Shown: piece after piece, positions 37,723-45,571 of the stretch
Layout of the letters: every line of letters begins with the position of its first letter
How positions within the stretch are numbered: position 1 is the first letter of the stretch
Source of the DNA: Candidatus Obscuribacterales bacterium
GTDB taxonomy: Bacteria > Cyanobacteriota > Vampirovibrionia > Obscuribacterales > Obscuribacteraceae
Length of the DNA stretch: 64,000 nt
Assembly: GCA_019744775.1 (NCBI GenBank)
Contig: JAIETZ010000013.1
Location: 1 to 64,000 of the forward strand
Direction of reading: 5' to 3'
Position numbers and translations under genes: made by a program
The notes under the pieces: model-generated
What the model was told of the DNA's origin: nothing
Database searches by the model: none
Seen by the model: the letters and a program-made list of their open reading frames with translations, nothing else

Positions 37723-39031
37723 TTCCTTTTTGTTTGTCGGACTTCCCTATATTTCTCTTGCCGTTTGTGTTCTGGTGACCTTTTACAGGCTGCGCCACCA
37801 ACGATTTGCCCAATCTGCTTTGTCCTCGCAATTTTTAGAGAATAAACAATTGCTGTGGGGATCGATGCCCTGGCATATAGGCATAGCCGTCATATTGTTA
37901 GCCCATTTTTTCATCCTTGCTTTCCCAGGACTTTGGCAAGCTCTTGTCGCTAATAAAACTGTTCTTTATATTTTCGAATCGGCCGGGATTGCTTTGTCGA
38001 TGCTAGCTTTGGTTGGACTTGCCGTTTTACTTGTTCGCCGTATTACCTCAGCCAGAATACAGGCAGTAACAACGACGATGGATCTGGTGATTTTGCTTCT
38101 TTTGCTGGGGCAGGTCGTCTTAGGTATGGCTACAGCTGGACTCTACCGCTGGGGGTCAGCCTGGGCTGTTAATACAGCTGTTCCATATGTTTGGAGCCTG
38201 ATTTTATTCAAGCCGGAAATTGCCTATGTAACTGACTTGCCGCCTCTTATGAAAGGACACATAATTGGCGCCTGGTTGCTTCTCTTGCTTATTCCATTTT
38301 CCAGGCTTATCCATGTCTTTGCTTTGCCATTGCAATACCTCTTTCGTCCTCCTCAAAAGGTAGTCTGGATGGACAGTCGTCATCAAGAAGGTGAATTATC
38401 GCTTGCTGAGGCTCAAGAATCTAGACGCTATTTTTTGCGTGCTGCTCTCGGCATAGTAGGAGGCGCATGTCTGCTTTTTGTGGGCGCTGCTGATAAACTA
38501 TTTCGCTTTTTCTTCGGTCCCCGATTGAGTCAGAAAGAAGAGGCGTCCATTATGTCCGAGCGCCTGTCTCTTATGCAAAAGACAGTTGAGCAAAAGAAAT
38601 ATGAATTGGAACGACAACAAAACGACTACATTTTCATCTCTAAACTTTCCGATCTAAGCGCACAAAAAGGGAAATATTTCATCGATTACGCGATGACTCC
38701 GGCACTTGCCTTTCTGGATAAAGACAACTTACCGCTTTTGCTGTCGGCAAAGTGCACTCACCTTGGTTGCACAGTTGGCTCCAATGTTGACGCTGATGGA
38801 AAAATTCTTTGTCCATGTCACATTTCATATTTCGATATTCATTCGGGCATGCCCAATCCGGATTCTCCGGCGAAGGCTCCACTTCCCCACATTGGCTGGG
38901 TGCTTATGGATCAATCCGGAAAAATGGTTGCCAGCAAAACTGCCAATGGCAAAGTTACGGGCAATCCTGATTTAACTGATCTAAGTCAGTACAGTGTGTT
39001 CGTTGCCAGATATCAGAAGGAGGATGCCTAA
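37715..39031 (+). CDS. narI: NarI cytochrome b subunit fused to a Rieske domain
   Basis: 438 aa. Residues 1-215 are NarI-like with five helices and both heme b ligand pairs at NarI spacing: H54/H64 and H182/H200. Residues 235-258 (SRRYFLRAALGIVGGACLLFVGA) look like a twin-arginine signal-anchor of a Rieske protein, followed by a coiled-coil segment (about 272-305) and a Rieske domain with C347-T-H349 and C366-P-C-H369 as 2Fe-2S ligands. So the Rieske head should face the outer side. NarI and Rieske are normally separate proteins; here a quinol-oxidising nitrate reductase subunit is joined to a bc-type electron carrier. The fusion is unbroken, with no sign of frameshift. Confidence 0.93.
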   Translation: MLDSFLFVGLPYISLAVCVLVTFYRLRHQRFAQSALSSQFLENKQLLWGSMPWHIGIAVILLAHFFILAFPGLWQALVANKTVLYIFESAGIALSMLALVGLAVLLVRRITSARIQAVTTTMDLVILLLLLGQVVLGMATAGLYRWGSAWAVNTAVPYVWSLILFKPEIAYVTDLPPLMKGHIIGAWLLLLLIPFSRLIHVFALPLQYLFRPPQKVVWMDSRHQEGELSLAEAQESRRYFLRAALGIVGGACLLFVGAADKLFRFFFGPRLSQKEEASIMSERLSLMQKTVEQKKYELERQQNDYIFISKLSDLSAQKGKYFIDYAMTPALAFLDKDNLPLLLSAKCTHLGCTVGSNVDADGKILCPCHISYFDIHSGMPNPDSPAKAPLPHIGWVLMDQSGKMVASKTANGKVTGNPDLTDLSQYSVFVARYQKEDA

Positions 39032-40137
39032 TGAGCTCCGGTTCAGCATTTAGTGCGCTGGCTAACTTTTTTGCCGAACGGTTTCCTGTCGACAAACTTG
39101 ATTTTCATTCACTTATCGAAAAAAAGGAAGTGCCTGTCCACAAAATGACCTGGGGGTATTACACAGGTGGGCTGACATTGTTTTTTTTCCTTGTTCAAGT
39201 GGCAACCGGTTTACTTCTGCTCTTCTATTATCAGCCAACGGTTAGCGACGCTTATGTATCCGTTAAATACATTAGTGAGCATGTTGTCTGCGGCGCTCTC
39301 ATACGAAATATGCATGCATGGTCGTCATCGCTGATGATTTTCTTTGCCGTCGTTCATTTGCTGACAAGCTTTGCTATGAAAGCCTTCGCTAAACCCAGAG
39401 AAATTACCTGGGTAGCAGGCGTTCTTCTTTTATTCATTACTTTTACGTTCGGTTTTACCGGTTACCTTTTGCCCTGGAATCAAATTGCCGTCAATGCCAC
39501 CAAGGTTGGACTCCAGTCTATTGAACAGGCAGGCGCCTATTTGCCGGGTACACTTGCTGAGTTGCCTCGCTATCTGCGCGAGACATTTCAAGGCGAGGCA
39601 AGTGTCGGTCAATCTACTTTAGGCCGATTCTATACCATGCATGTGGTTCTATTGCCGCTTGCCTTAGTTGCCGTATTGGGCTTGCACTTGTTGCAGGTGC
39701 AATTGCACGGCATGAGTCAAGGTGTTGATAAGGCGGCTGTCAAAACAGAGAAGTTTTTCCCTATCTTTTTCTCCAAGGACTTATGTGTTTGGTCTGTAGC
39801 CTTGTTTGTTTTATTTGTATTGGCGCTTTGCTTGCCGTTTGAGTCGTTTTTGCCATTCCCTCTTTTGGAAGCATATAATCCTCTTGGTTCAACACCTGCC
39901 GGAATAAAACCGGAGTGGTATTTTTACTTTGTGTATTACCCGCTGGAGCTTTTGCCGTTCTGGGCAATCATGCTTGCGATGGGAGTGCTTACATTGGTAC
40001 TTTTCTTAGTGCCCTGGATATTTAAGGGCACCAGTCGTAGAACACTTTCAATGTTGGCAATTGCTGCCGGCATTTATCTGGTGGCAATGACGGTCTTTGG
40101 TGAACAGATATATCAACTCTTTAAGGGTGGTGCCTGA
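39031..40137 (+). CDS. Cytochrome b (b6-like) of a bc-type complex
   Basis: 368 aa. Heme b ligands H95/H109 (14 apart) and H204/H219 (15 apart); the extra residue in the second pair is typical of cytochrome b6 rather than mitochondrial-type b. The quinol-site PEWY motif is present in KPEWYFYFVYYPLELLP, so the subunit-IV part is included in one chain. Start overlaps the NarI-Rieske stop by one base with AAGGAGG ahead. With the Rieske fusion and the two cytochromes c it forms a quinol:cytochrome c module inside the nar operon. Similar Rieske/cytochrome b genes accompany haloarchaeal nar genes. Confidence 0.92.
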   Translation: MSSGSAFSALANFFAERFPVDKLDFHSLIEKKEVPVHKMTWGYYTGGLTLFFFLVQVATGLLLLFYYQPTVSDAYVSVKYISEHVVCGALIRNMHAWSSSLMIFFAVVHLLTSFAMKAFAKPREITWVAGVLLLFITFTFGFTGYLLPWNQIAVNATKVGLQSIEQAGAYLPGTLAELPRYLRETFQGEASVGQSTLGRFYTMHVVLLPLALVAVLGLHLLQVQLHGMSQGVDKAAVKTEKFFPIFFSKDLCVWSVALFVLFVLALCLPFESFLPFPLLEAYNPLGSTPAGIKPEWYFYFVYYPLELLPFWAIMLAMGVLTLVLFLVPWIFKGTSRRTLSMLAIAAGIYLVAMTVFGEQIYQLFKGGA

Positions 40138-40733
40138 TGATAATGAAATCACGCTTGGTGCAATGTTTTAGTCTTTTAACTGCCCTTGTTCTCCAGCCCA
40201 TAGGAACAGCCGCCTACCCTGAGTTCCAATCTTTTATCGAGAAAAATTCGGGACGCACTGTTAACTGTGCAATGTGCCATACAAACCCTGATGGGCCTAT
40301 AGGCGACGGTGAAGGACAATTAGGCAGCCTCAAGGATGAGCAGCTAAAAAATGTCAATAAGGCCAGATCCGCTATGGAACCCGGTGTTGATGTAGATAGT
40401 CCAATCATGAACGAATTTGGAAACTACATTATTAAAAATGTCGGCATGAAGAAGGTTTTGGAGGCAAAAGCTAAGCCGCAGTTGCTGGCTGAGGCACTAG
40501 GAGATAAAAGTGATTTAGATGCTGACGGTATTGCTGATGCTCACGAGTTTCTTGCCGGAACTGATCCAAGGAACAAACTTCACGGCTCGCCGGCTTCACT
40601 ATTTATGATCAACCTCAGCCGCCAGAAATTTCACATCGTTATGGCTCTAGTGGCAAGCGTATTGATTATCTTTGGGTTTTTGAACTTTATAAAGGCTCTT
40701 CACATTCTAGATAACCGTAAATCGAAACGATAA
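40137..40733 (+). CDS. Membrane-anchored monoheme cytochrome c-like protein
   Basis: 198 aa. Signal sequence (about 4-24), one heme-binding C-A-M-C-H site near residue 45, a Ca-binding-like DLDADGIADAHEFLAGTDP segment (thrombospondin type-3 or EF-hand-like) near 130-148, and a C-terminal helix (IVMALVASVLIIFGFLNFI). Overlaps the cytochrome b stop by one base. Last gene of the nar operon. Probably an extracytoplasmic electron carrier of the bc-like module; the Ca-site part is unusual for a cytochrome c. Confidence 0.82.
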   Translation: MIMKSRLVQCFSLLTALVLQPIGTAAYPEFQSFIEKNSGRTVNCAMCHTNPDGPIGDGEGQLGSLKDEQLKNVNKARSAMEPGVDVDSPIMNEFGNYIIKNVGMKKVLEAKAKPQLLAEALGDKSDLDADGIADAHEFLAGTDPRNKLHGSPASLFMINLSRQKFHIVMALVASVLIIFGFLNFIKALHILDNRKSKR

Positions 40734-40740
40734 ATAAAGA

Positions 40741-42048
40741 CTATTTGTCTGCACAATTCTCCATTGCCACCAGAGGCGGCTTGAGAAATGTCACTAACAT
40801 ATTGGCAGCGAAAATGACCACTCCGGTAAGTTCAAGCGTGGCAGAAATTGGCAACAATAACCACGCCGAAGAGGCGTAATTCTCATATGCCGATATCTCC
40901 GACAAAACTCTCAAGAAACAACCAATATTGATAAGAACAAGAGAAAGAAACATGAGCCCCATGCTATAGAGCGCTTTCTTCCCTAAAAAGGCCGGTAGAA
41001 TGCGTGGTCCGATAGAAAATACCATCGTCATCAAGAAGCCGACTGTAACAGCGTGCCTTGCTGAACCGGTTATTCCTGAAGATTCCGGTTGCAAGGCTGC
41101 CCAGATATTAAGCAAAGAAGAAACTAATAGCCAAACATAGGATATACGTATGAACGAGGGGAAAGTCTTGTGTACGCCTTGTGTTTTTGCTTTGTCAATG
41201 GCAGGTTCGAAAATGCGCAAGGCAAGAGCAACCAAAAATGCCGCGCCGCAAAGTAGTGATGCTCCTATTAGCGAATCGCCGAGAAGGTAAGAGATGACTC
41301 CGACAATAGCAACTATCAAAGCGGCAAGTAAAAAGTTGCTTCTTAAGGGTTTTAAGCTTAAAAACACGGGAATCCAGTGAGCCGAAAAACCCCAGGCGAT
41401 CATCACTGGAAAACCCCAAATAGAAAGCACCAGAAATCGGCCGTTAAAATCCATTGGAAACTGAGGCGCGGCTCCCCATAGAGCAATTTCTACACTTTCA
41501 AATAGGTTTGCGCACATCGCAATAACCAAACCAACGGTGCCGGCAATAACAAGAATTGCCCAGGTCTCGACTTTCTGTTTCGATTCTTGCCCAAATCTAT
41601 GCCCTTGTATTGAACAGGCAAGAAATAACAACACTGCGCTCAATTCCAAGAGAGCAGACACAGGAAAGAGAAACCGCCACTGCCACTGATAAAAACCAGC
41701 AAACCAGTGCAGGGCAACACCAACAGTCCATAATGCCCAAATGAGCCAACCTATGGCAAATGAGGCTTTGGAAATACGGCGCAAATTAGGAATGGAATAA
41801 AAACCAATGCCCAGGATAAAGCTGCCTATCCAGCCAAAAACCTGCGCATGACCGTGAGCCTGGATCAAGGCAACAGGTATATTTGCTGTTGAATGGCTGC
41901 TACTTATGCTAAATAAATTCCAAACACCTAAAAAAGTGCCGGGAAATATCATGAATAAAATGCCCGTGATTAGAAAGGCTTCTAGAAGAAGAATCAATTG
42001 CCTTTCACGGGCAATTGTCGGCATGGAGGAAATCTTTGACTCAGCCAT
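40741..42048 (-). CDS. nnrS: NnrS family heme-copper membrane protein
   Basis: 435 aa, about twelve helices. AHGHAQVFGWIGSFILGIGFYSIP and ARHAVTVGFLMTMVFSIGPRILPAF are NnrS hallmarks with the conserved His residues. NnrS proteins protect cells during NO stress and accompany denitrification genes. Convergent with the nar operon and divergent from the HxlR gene; a palindrome-A-like site lies 55 bases before its start, the same distance as before norZ. Confidence 0.88.
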   Translation of the reverse strand: MAESKISSMPTIARERQLILLLEAFLITGILFMIFPGTFLGVWNLFSISSSHSTANIPVALIQAHGHAQVFGWIGSFILGIGFYSIPNLRRISKASFAIGWLIWALWTVGVALHWFAGFYQWQWRFLFPVSALLELSAVLLFLACSIQGHRFGQESKQKVETWAILVIAGTVGLVIAMCANLFESVEIALWGAAPQFPMDFNGRFLVLSIWGFPVMIAWGFSAHWIPVFLSLKPLRSNFLLAALIVAIVGVISYLLGDSLIGASLLCGAAFLVALALRIFEPAIDKAKTQGVHKTFPSFIRISYVWLLVSSLLNIWAALQPESSGITGSARHAVTVGFLMTMVFSIGPRILPAFLGKKALYSMGLMFLSLVLINIGCFLRVLSEISAYENYASSAWLLLPISATLELTGVVIFAANMLVTFLKPPLVAMENCADK

Positions 42049-42103
42049 GACCTGATTACCTTTAATAACCTACCTTATTTTCTACTAAATCATGGTTCTA
42101 GTC

Positions 42104-42121
42104 ATCAACCCGGCGGAGGAT
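42104..42121. promoter_or_regulatory. Palindrome A-like site between nnrS and hxlR
   Basis: ATCAACCCGGCGGAGGAT, matching ATCATCC-N4-GGATGAT at 12 of 14 arm positions with one change in each arm. It lies 55 bases upstream of nnrS and 96 upstream of the HxlR gene. A single TTACC half-site of palindrome B (42056-42060) is also near. Confidence 0.45.
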
Positions 42122-42217
42122 TTACCTGTAAAAAACGACCGATCATTCTTTGGATGGAGGATACCGTCTCTTAATCATGTTACGTTTTGATTCAGCAGCT
42201 CCTAAAGGGTTCTCATA

Positions 42218-42607
42218 ATGGAAGATGCTCATATAGATCCTTTGCAGTGTCCGATTACGTTTGTTCTGGATATCTTAAGTCCTAAGTGGACAATAGAGAT
42301 CTTGCGAGAACTCTTCACTCAACCAACGCGTACCAGGCAATTTCTCAATCTCATTCCTGGATTAAGCATGAAAAGTCTGAGAGAAAGACTGAAGGTTTTG
42401 GAAATCGAAGGTATTCTCATTCGCACCGTCTATGAAGATTCACCGCTTCGCGTGGAATACAGCCTCACGACCAAGGGCAGAGAATTGTATTCAGCGCTTA
42501 TGAGTCTCAAACGATTAGGTGAAGCCTGGCTTAACAAAAAATGCCAATGCCCATTTGATCTCGAGCTGTCTCAAGACGATATTGTTTGTCCTAACAAGAA
42601 CTCTTAA
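42218..42607 (+). CDS. HxlR-family transcriptional regulator
   Basis: 129 aa winged-helix protein. DPLQCPITFVLDILSPKWTIEILRELFTQPTRTRQFLNLIPGLSMKSLRERLKVLEIEGILIRTVYEDSPLRVEYSLTTKGREL is the complete HxlR pattern with the N-terminal Cys (C11) often used for redox or electrophile sensing; the tail adds CQC and another Cys. Ends 4 bases into the convergent lyase gene. A plausible reader of palindrome B, since members of this family bind short inverted repeats, but nothing here proves it. Confidence 0.92.
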   Translation: MEDAHIDPLQCPITFVLDILSPKWTIEILRELFTQPTRTRQFLNLIPGLSMKSLRERLKVLEIEGILIRTVYEDSPLRVEYSLTTKGRELYSALMSLKRLGEAWLNKKCQCPFDLELSQDDIVCPNKNS

Positions 42608-44061
42608 ATATCAAAGCTTATTGCTCTTGCTTCGAAATCCGCTATACATATTTGCTTTGGCTGTAAGTCTTGATTGATAGGACAAAAACGCGCCTGAAAA
42701 AATCGCAAGGTCTGCGGTTCGTAGGTCATTTGCAATCCCTTTATCGATTCGCGCTCTTCATATAGCCGGATAACGGAATCTGCCACCACATCCATGTGCC
42801 CTTGACTGTAGACTCGTCTTGGAATGGTTAAGCGGACCAATTCCAATTCAGGATAGTGATTTTGACCGGTGACGGGATCGCGACCTGCTGATACTATGCC
42901 TCTTTCCATCGCTCTAATGCCGGAGTCGACATAGAGGCTTGCGCATAACGACTGGGCAGGAAATTCATCCTGTGGTATGTGCGGCAAGAAACGCTTAGCA
43001 TCCAGGTATATTGCATGACCGCCAAATGGTTCAACCACAGGGACACCGGCTGCCACCAGTTGTTTGCCCAAGTAATGCACCTGTCCTATGCGGTTTGTCA
43101 GATGCTCGTCCTTAACCGCTTCTTCGAGCCCGCGCGCCATTGCCTCCATATCGCGTCCTGCCAATCCGCCATAGGTATGTAATCCCTCGAAAAGAACGAC
43201 TAGTTCGCATGCTTTCTCATAGAGTCCCTGGTCACGTAATCCAAGGAAACCGCCGATATTGACCAGCAAATCTTTTTTGCCGGACATAGTGCAAGCATCG
43301 GTAAGATCTGCGATTTCCCTTAAGATCTCGGCGCATGATTTATTGGACTGTCCGTCTTCCTGCTGCTGTATGAACCAAGCATTTTCCAGAGCCCTTGTCG
43401 CATCCAGTACAACGCGAATATTATTTTTCCGACAAAGGGAAGCAACTTGTCTTAAATTGCTAAGGGAAAATGGTTGACCGCCGGCCATATTTACACAGGC
43501 TTGCACATTTATATACGGAATTCTATTGGCGCCTGCCTGAGCTATCAGTTGCTCCAATTTAGATAGGTCAATATTACCTTTGAATGGCTCTAGGCTTGTA
43601 GGGTCGTAAGCCGCATCAACAATTACGTCCTGAAAGGAGCCGCCTGCAAGTTCTTGGTGGGCTCGTGTTGTTGTGAAGTACATGTTGCCTGGAATAATGT
43701 CGCCTTGCTTAATAAGCAACTTGGACAATAAATGTTCAGCGGCTCTTCCCTGGTGTGTCGGTACTGTGTAGCGGTACCCATAATATGTATGAACTGCTTT
43801 TTCCAGATTGTAAAAATTTTTCGAGCCCGCGTAAGCCTCGTCGCCAACCATCATGCCTGCCCACTGATAATCGCTCATAGCTGATGTACCGCTATCGGTC
43901 AGCAAATCGATATATACATCTTCGGAACGCAGAAGAAATGTATTGTAGTGGGCTTGAGCGATTGCTTCTTTTCTATATTCCGGTGTTGTTATCTTTAAAG
44001 GCTCAACCATTTTGATCTTGTATGGTTCTGCCGATGGTCTTGGGCGATAAGCGGTTATCAT
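42604..44061 (-). CDS. Tyrosine phenol-lyase-like PLP enzyme
   Basis: 485 aa beta-eliminating lyase, which in characterised members splits tyrosine to phenol, pyruvate and ammonia. DLLTDSGTSAMSDYQWAGMMVGDEAYAGS, VPTHQGRAAEHLLSKLLIKQGD, NMYFTTTRAHQE, the PLP-lysine block TMSGKKDLLVNIGGF (about 260-275) and the MERGIVSAGRDPVTG block near 388 follow tyrosine phenol-lyase, including the Arg in MERG that in TPL recognises the phenol side; tryptophanase has VEIGS there. Overlaps the tryptophanase-like gene (ATGA). Rare outside enterobacteria and some anaerobes; here coupled to a ketosynthase/radical SAM cluster. Confidence 0.9.
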   Translation of the reverse strand: MITAYRPRPSAEPYKIKMVEPLKITTPEYRKEAIAQAHYNTFLLRSEDVYIDLLTDSGTSAMSDYQWAGMMVGDEAYAGSKNFYNLEKAVHTYYGYRYTVPTHQGRAAEHLLSKLLIKQGDIIPGNMYFTTTRAHQELAGGSFQDVIVDAAYDPTSLEPFKGNIDLSKLEQLIAQAGANRIPYINVQACVNMAGGQPFSLSNLRQVASLCRKNNIRVVLDATRALENAWFIQQQEDGQSNKSCAEILREIADLTDACTMSGKKDLLVNIGGFLGLRDQGLYEKACELVVLFEGLHTYGGLAGRDMEAMARGLEEAVKDEHLTNRIGQVHYLGKQLVAAGVPVVEPFGGHAIYLDAKRFLPHIPQDEFPAQSLCASLYVDSGIRAMERGIVSAGRDPVTGQNHYPELELVRLTIPRRVYSQGHMDVVADSVIRLYEERESIKGLQMTYEPQTLRFFQARFCPINQDLQPKQICIADFEARAISFDI

Positions 44062-45479
44062 AAATTACTCTCCACGATGGTAGTTGCCGCCGGTATGGTA
44101 TCAATAGTGACCGGCTGAAAGCGGGCAGTAAAGTGTGGTAGCACATCAGGTTTTTCTATGATTCTCACGCCGCTCACACTCTTTCGTCGCCTAAATATGT
44201 TTCCAACTGCCTCGATAACATAGTCGTAATGGCTCTGTCCGTATACACGCCTGGGTAAAGCTAAGCGTACCAGTTCCAAACGCAACATATTTTGCTCTCC
44301 AATCTTTGGTGAATCTGTGCCGAACATTACTGATCCGATTTCGCAAGAGCGAATCCCGGCTTCCCTGTAAAGTTCAATAACCAGACTTTGTCCAGGATAA
44401 TAATCCAATGGCAAATGCTCCATAAACCGTTTTGCGTCAATGTATACAGCGTGCAATCCGTGCGGTTGTACAATCGGCACTCCGGCGTTCATAAGACCCT
44501 TGGCTAAATAACCTGCAGAATGTTCACGATAATGTAAATAGTCTTCGCACAACGCCTCTTCTAAGCCGACGGCTATTGTTTCGAGATCGCGTCCTGACAG
44601 TCCTCCATAAGTTGTAAATCCTTCCGTTAATATCAAAGACTCTCTTATTCGTTCTGCCAATTGTTTATTGTTTAGGGCAATGAACCCGCCAATGTTGGAC
44701 AGTCCGTCTTTTTTTGCCGACATCAAGCAGCCATCGGCATAACTGAATATTTCTGCGACGATGGATTTTATGGTCCTGTCCTTAAGTCCAGGATCGCGGC
44801 TCTTCATCAACCAGGCATTTTCGGCAAACCGTGCTGCATCAATGAAGAACGGGATTTTGTGCTTGGATAGTAGCCTGGCGTATGCCGCTATATTTGAAAG
44901 CGATGCCGGTTGCCCACCAATGGTGTTGTTGGTGAGGGTTATCATTCCCAATGGAATAATATCCTTGCTGTATCTGCCAATTAGCTTCTCCAGAGCAACA
45001 AGATCAATATTGCCTTTAAATGGATACCGGCTTTCCAGGTTGAAGGATTCCGGGCAAGGCAAATCAACTGCCTCTGCTCCCTCATTTTCCAGGTTGCCCC
45101 GAGTGGTATCAAAGTGGTTATTACTCGGCACTACTTGTCCCGGCCAGACAAGAACTTCGAAAAGCAATCTTTCAGCTGCACGCCCTTGGTGCACCGGGAA
45201 TACATATTCAAATCCAAATATGTCCTTAATTGTCCGACTGAAGCGCTTATAGCTGGAGCATCCGGCATAGGACTCATCGGCTTGCATAAGGGCAGCCCAT
45301 TGTTTTGAAGACATGGCGGACGTGCCGCTGTCCGTCAGCAAATCAATTGTTACATCCTCGGCATCAAGGTGAAATAAGTTGTAGCTGCATTTTGCCAGTA
45401 AGCCTTCACGCTCTTGCCTGCTGGTAAAACGAATTGGTTCGGTCATTTTGGTCCGAAAGGGTTCAATTATGGTTTTCAT
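44058..45479 (-). CDS. Tryptophanase-like PLP beta-lyase
   Basis: 473 aa, paralogue of the next gene. DLLTDSGTSAMSSKQWAALMQADESYAG, HQGRAAERLL, HFDTTRGNLENEG, IGGQPASLSNI, LMSAKKDGLSNIGGF (PLP lysine) and CEIGSVMFGTDSP. The CEIGS block resembles tryptophanase (VEIGS) rather than tyrosine phenol-lyase (MERG), suggesting an indole-type or other substrate. FDTTRGNLENEGAEAVDLPC is more divergent than in TnaA, so tryptophan is not assured. Palindrome B lies 70 bases upstream. Confidence 0.85.
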   Translation of the reverse strand: MKTIIEPFRTKMTEPIRFTSRQEREGLLAKCSYNLFHLDAEDVTIDLLTDSGTSAMSSKQWAALMQADESYAGCSSYKRFSRTIKDIFGFEYVFPVHQGRAAERLLFEVLVWPGQVVPSNNHFDTTRGNLENEGAEAVDLPCPESFNLESRYPFKGNIDLVALEKLIGRYSKDIIPLGMITLTNNTIGGQPASLSNIAAYARLLSKHKIPFFIDAARFAENAWLMKSRDPGLKDRTIKSIVAEIFSYADGCLMSAKKDGLSNIGGFIALNNKQLAERIRESLILTEGFTTYGGLSGRDLETIAVGLEEALCEDYLHYREHSAGYLAKGLMNAGVPIVQPHGLHAVYIDAKRFMEHLPLDYYPGQSLVIELYREAGIRSCEIGSVMFGTDSPKIGEQNMLRLELVRLALPRRVYGQSHYDYVIEAVGNIFRRRKSVSGVRIIEKPDVLPHFTARFQPVTIDTIPAATTIVESNL

Positions 45480-45548
45480 TATGCCTTAACCTTCTTCTCG
45501 GACATAATTTGTCATATCCGGCGCGGCTTATAATCGTCCAAACGGTGG

Positions 45549-45564
45549 ATTACCTTTAGGTAAC
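45549..45564. promoter_or_regulatory. Palindrome B upstream of the lyase pair
   Basis: ATTACCTTTAGGTAAC, arms TTACC/GGTAA perfect, 70 bases before the tryptophanase-like start and between it and the flavoprotein gene. Third clear copy of the element. Confidence 0.5.
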
Positions 45565-45571
45565 TACAAAG

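Noticed and set aside
42142-42159. Second palindrome A candidate (ATCATTCTTTGGATGGAG) near hxlR
   Set aside because: Arms align only with a changed centre length; the site at 42104-42121 fits much better.
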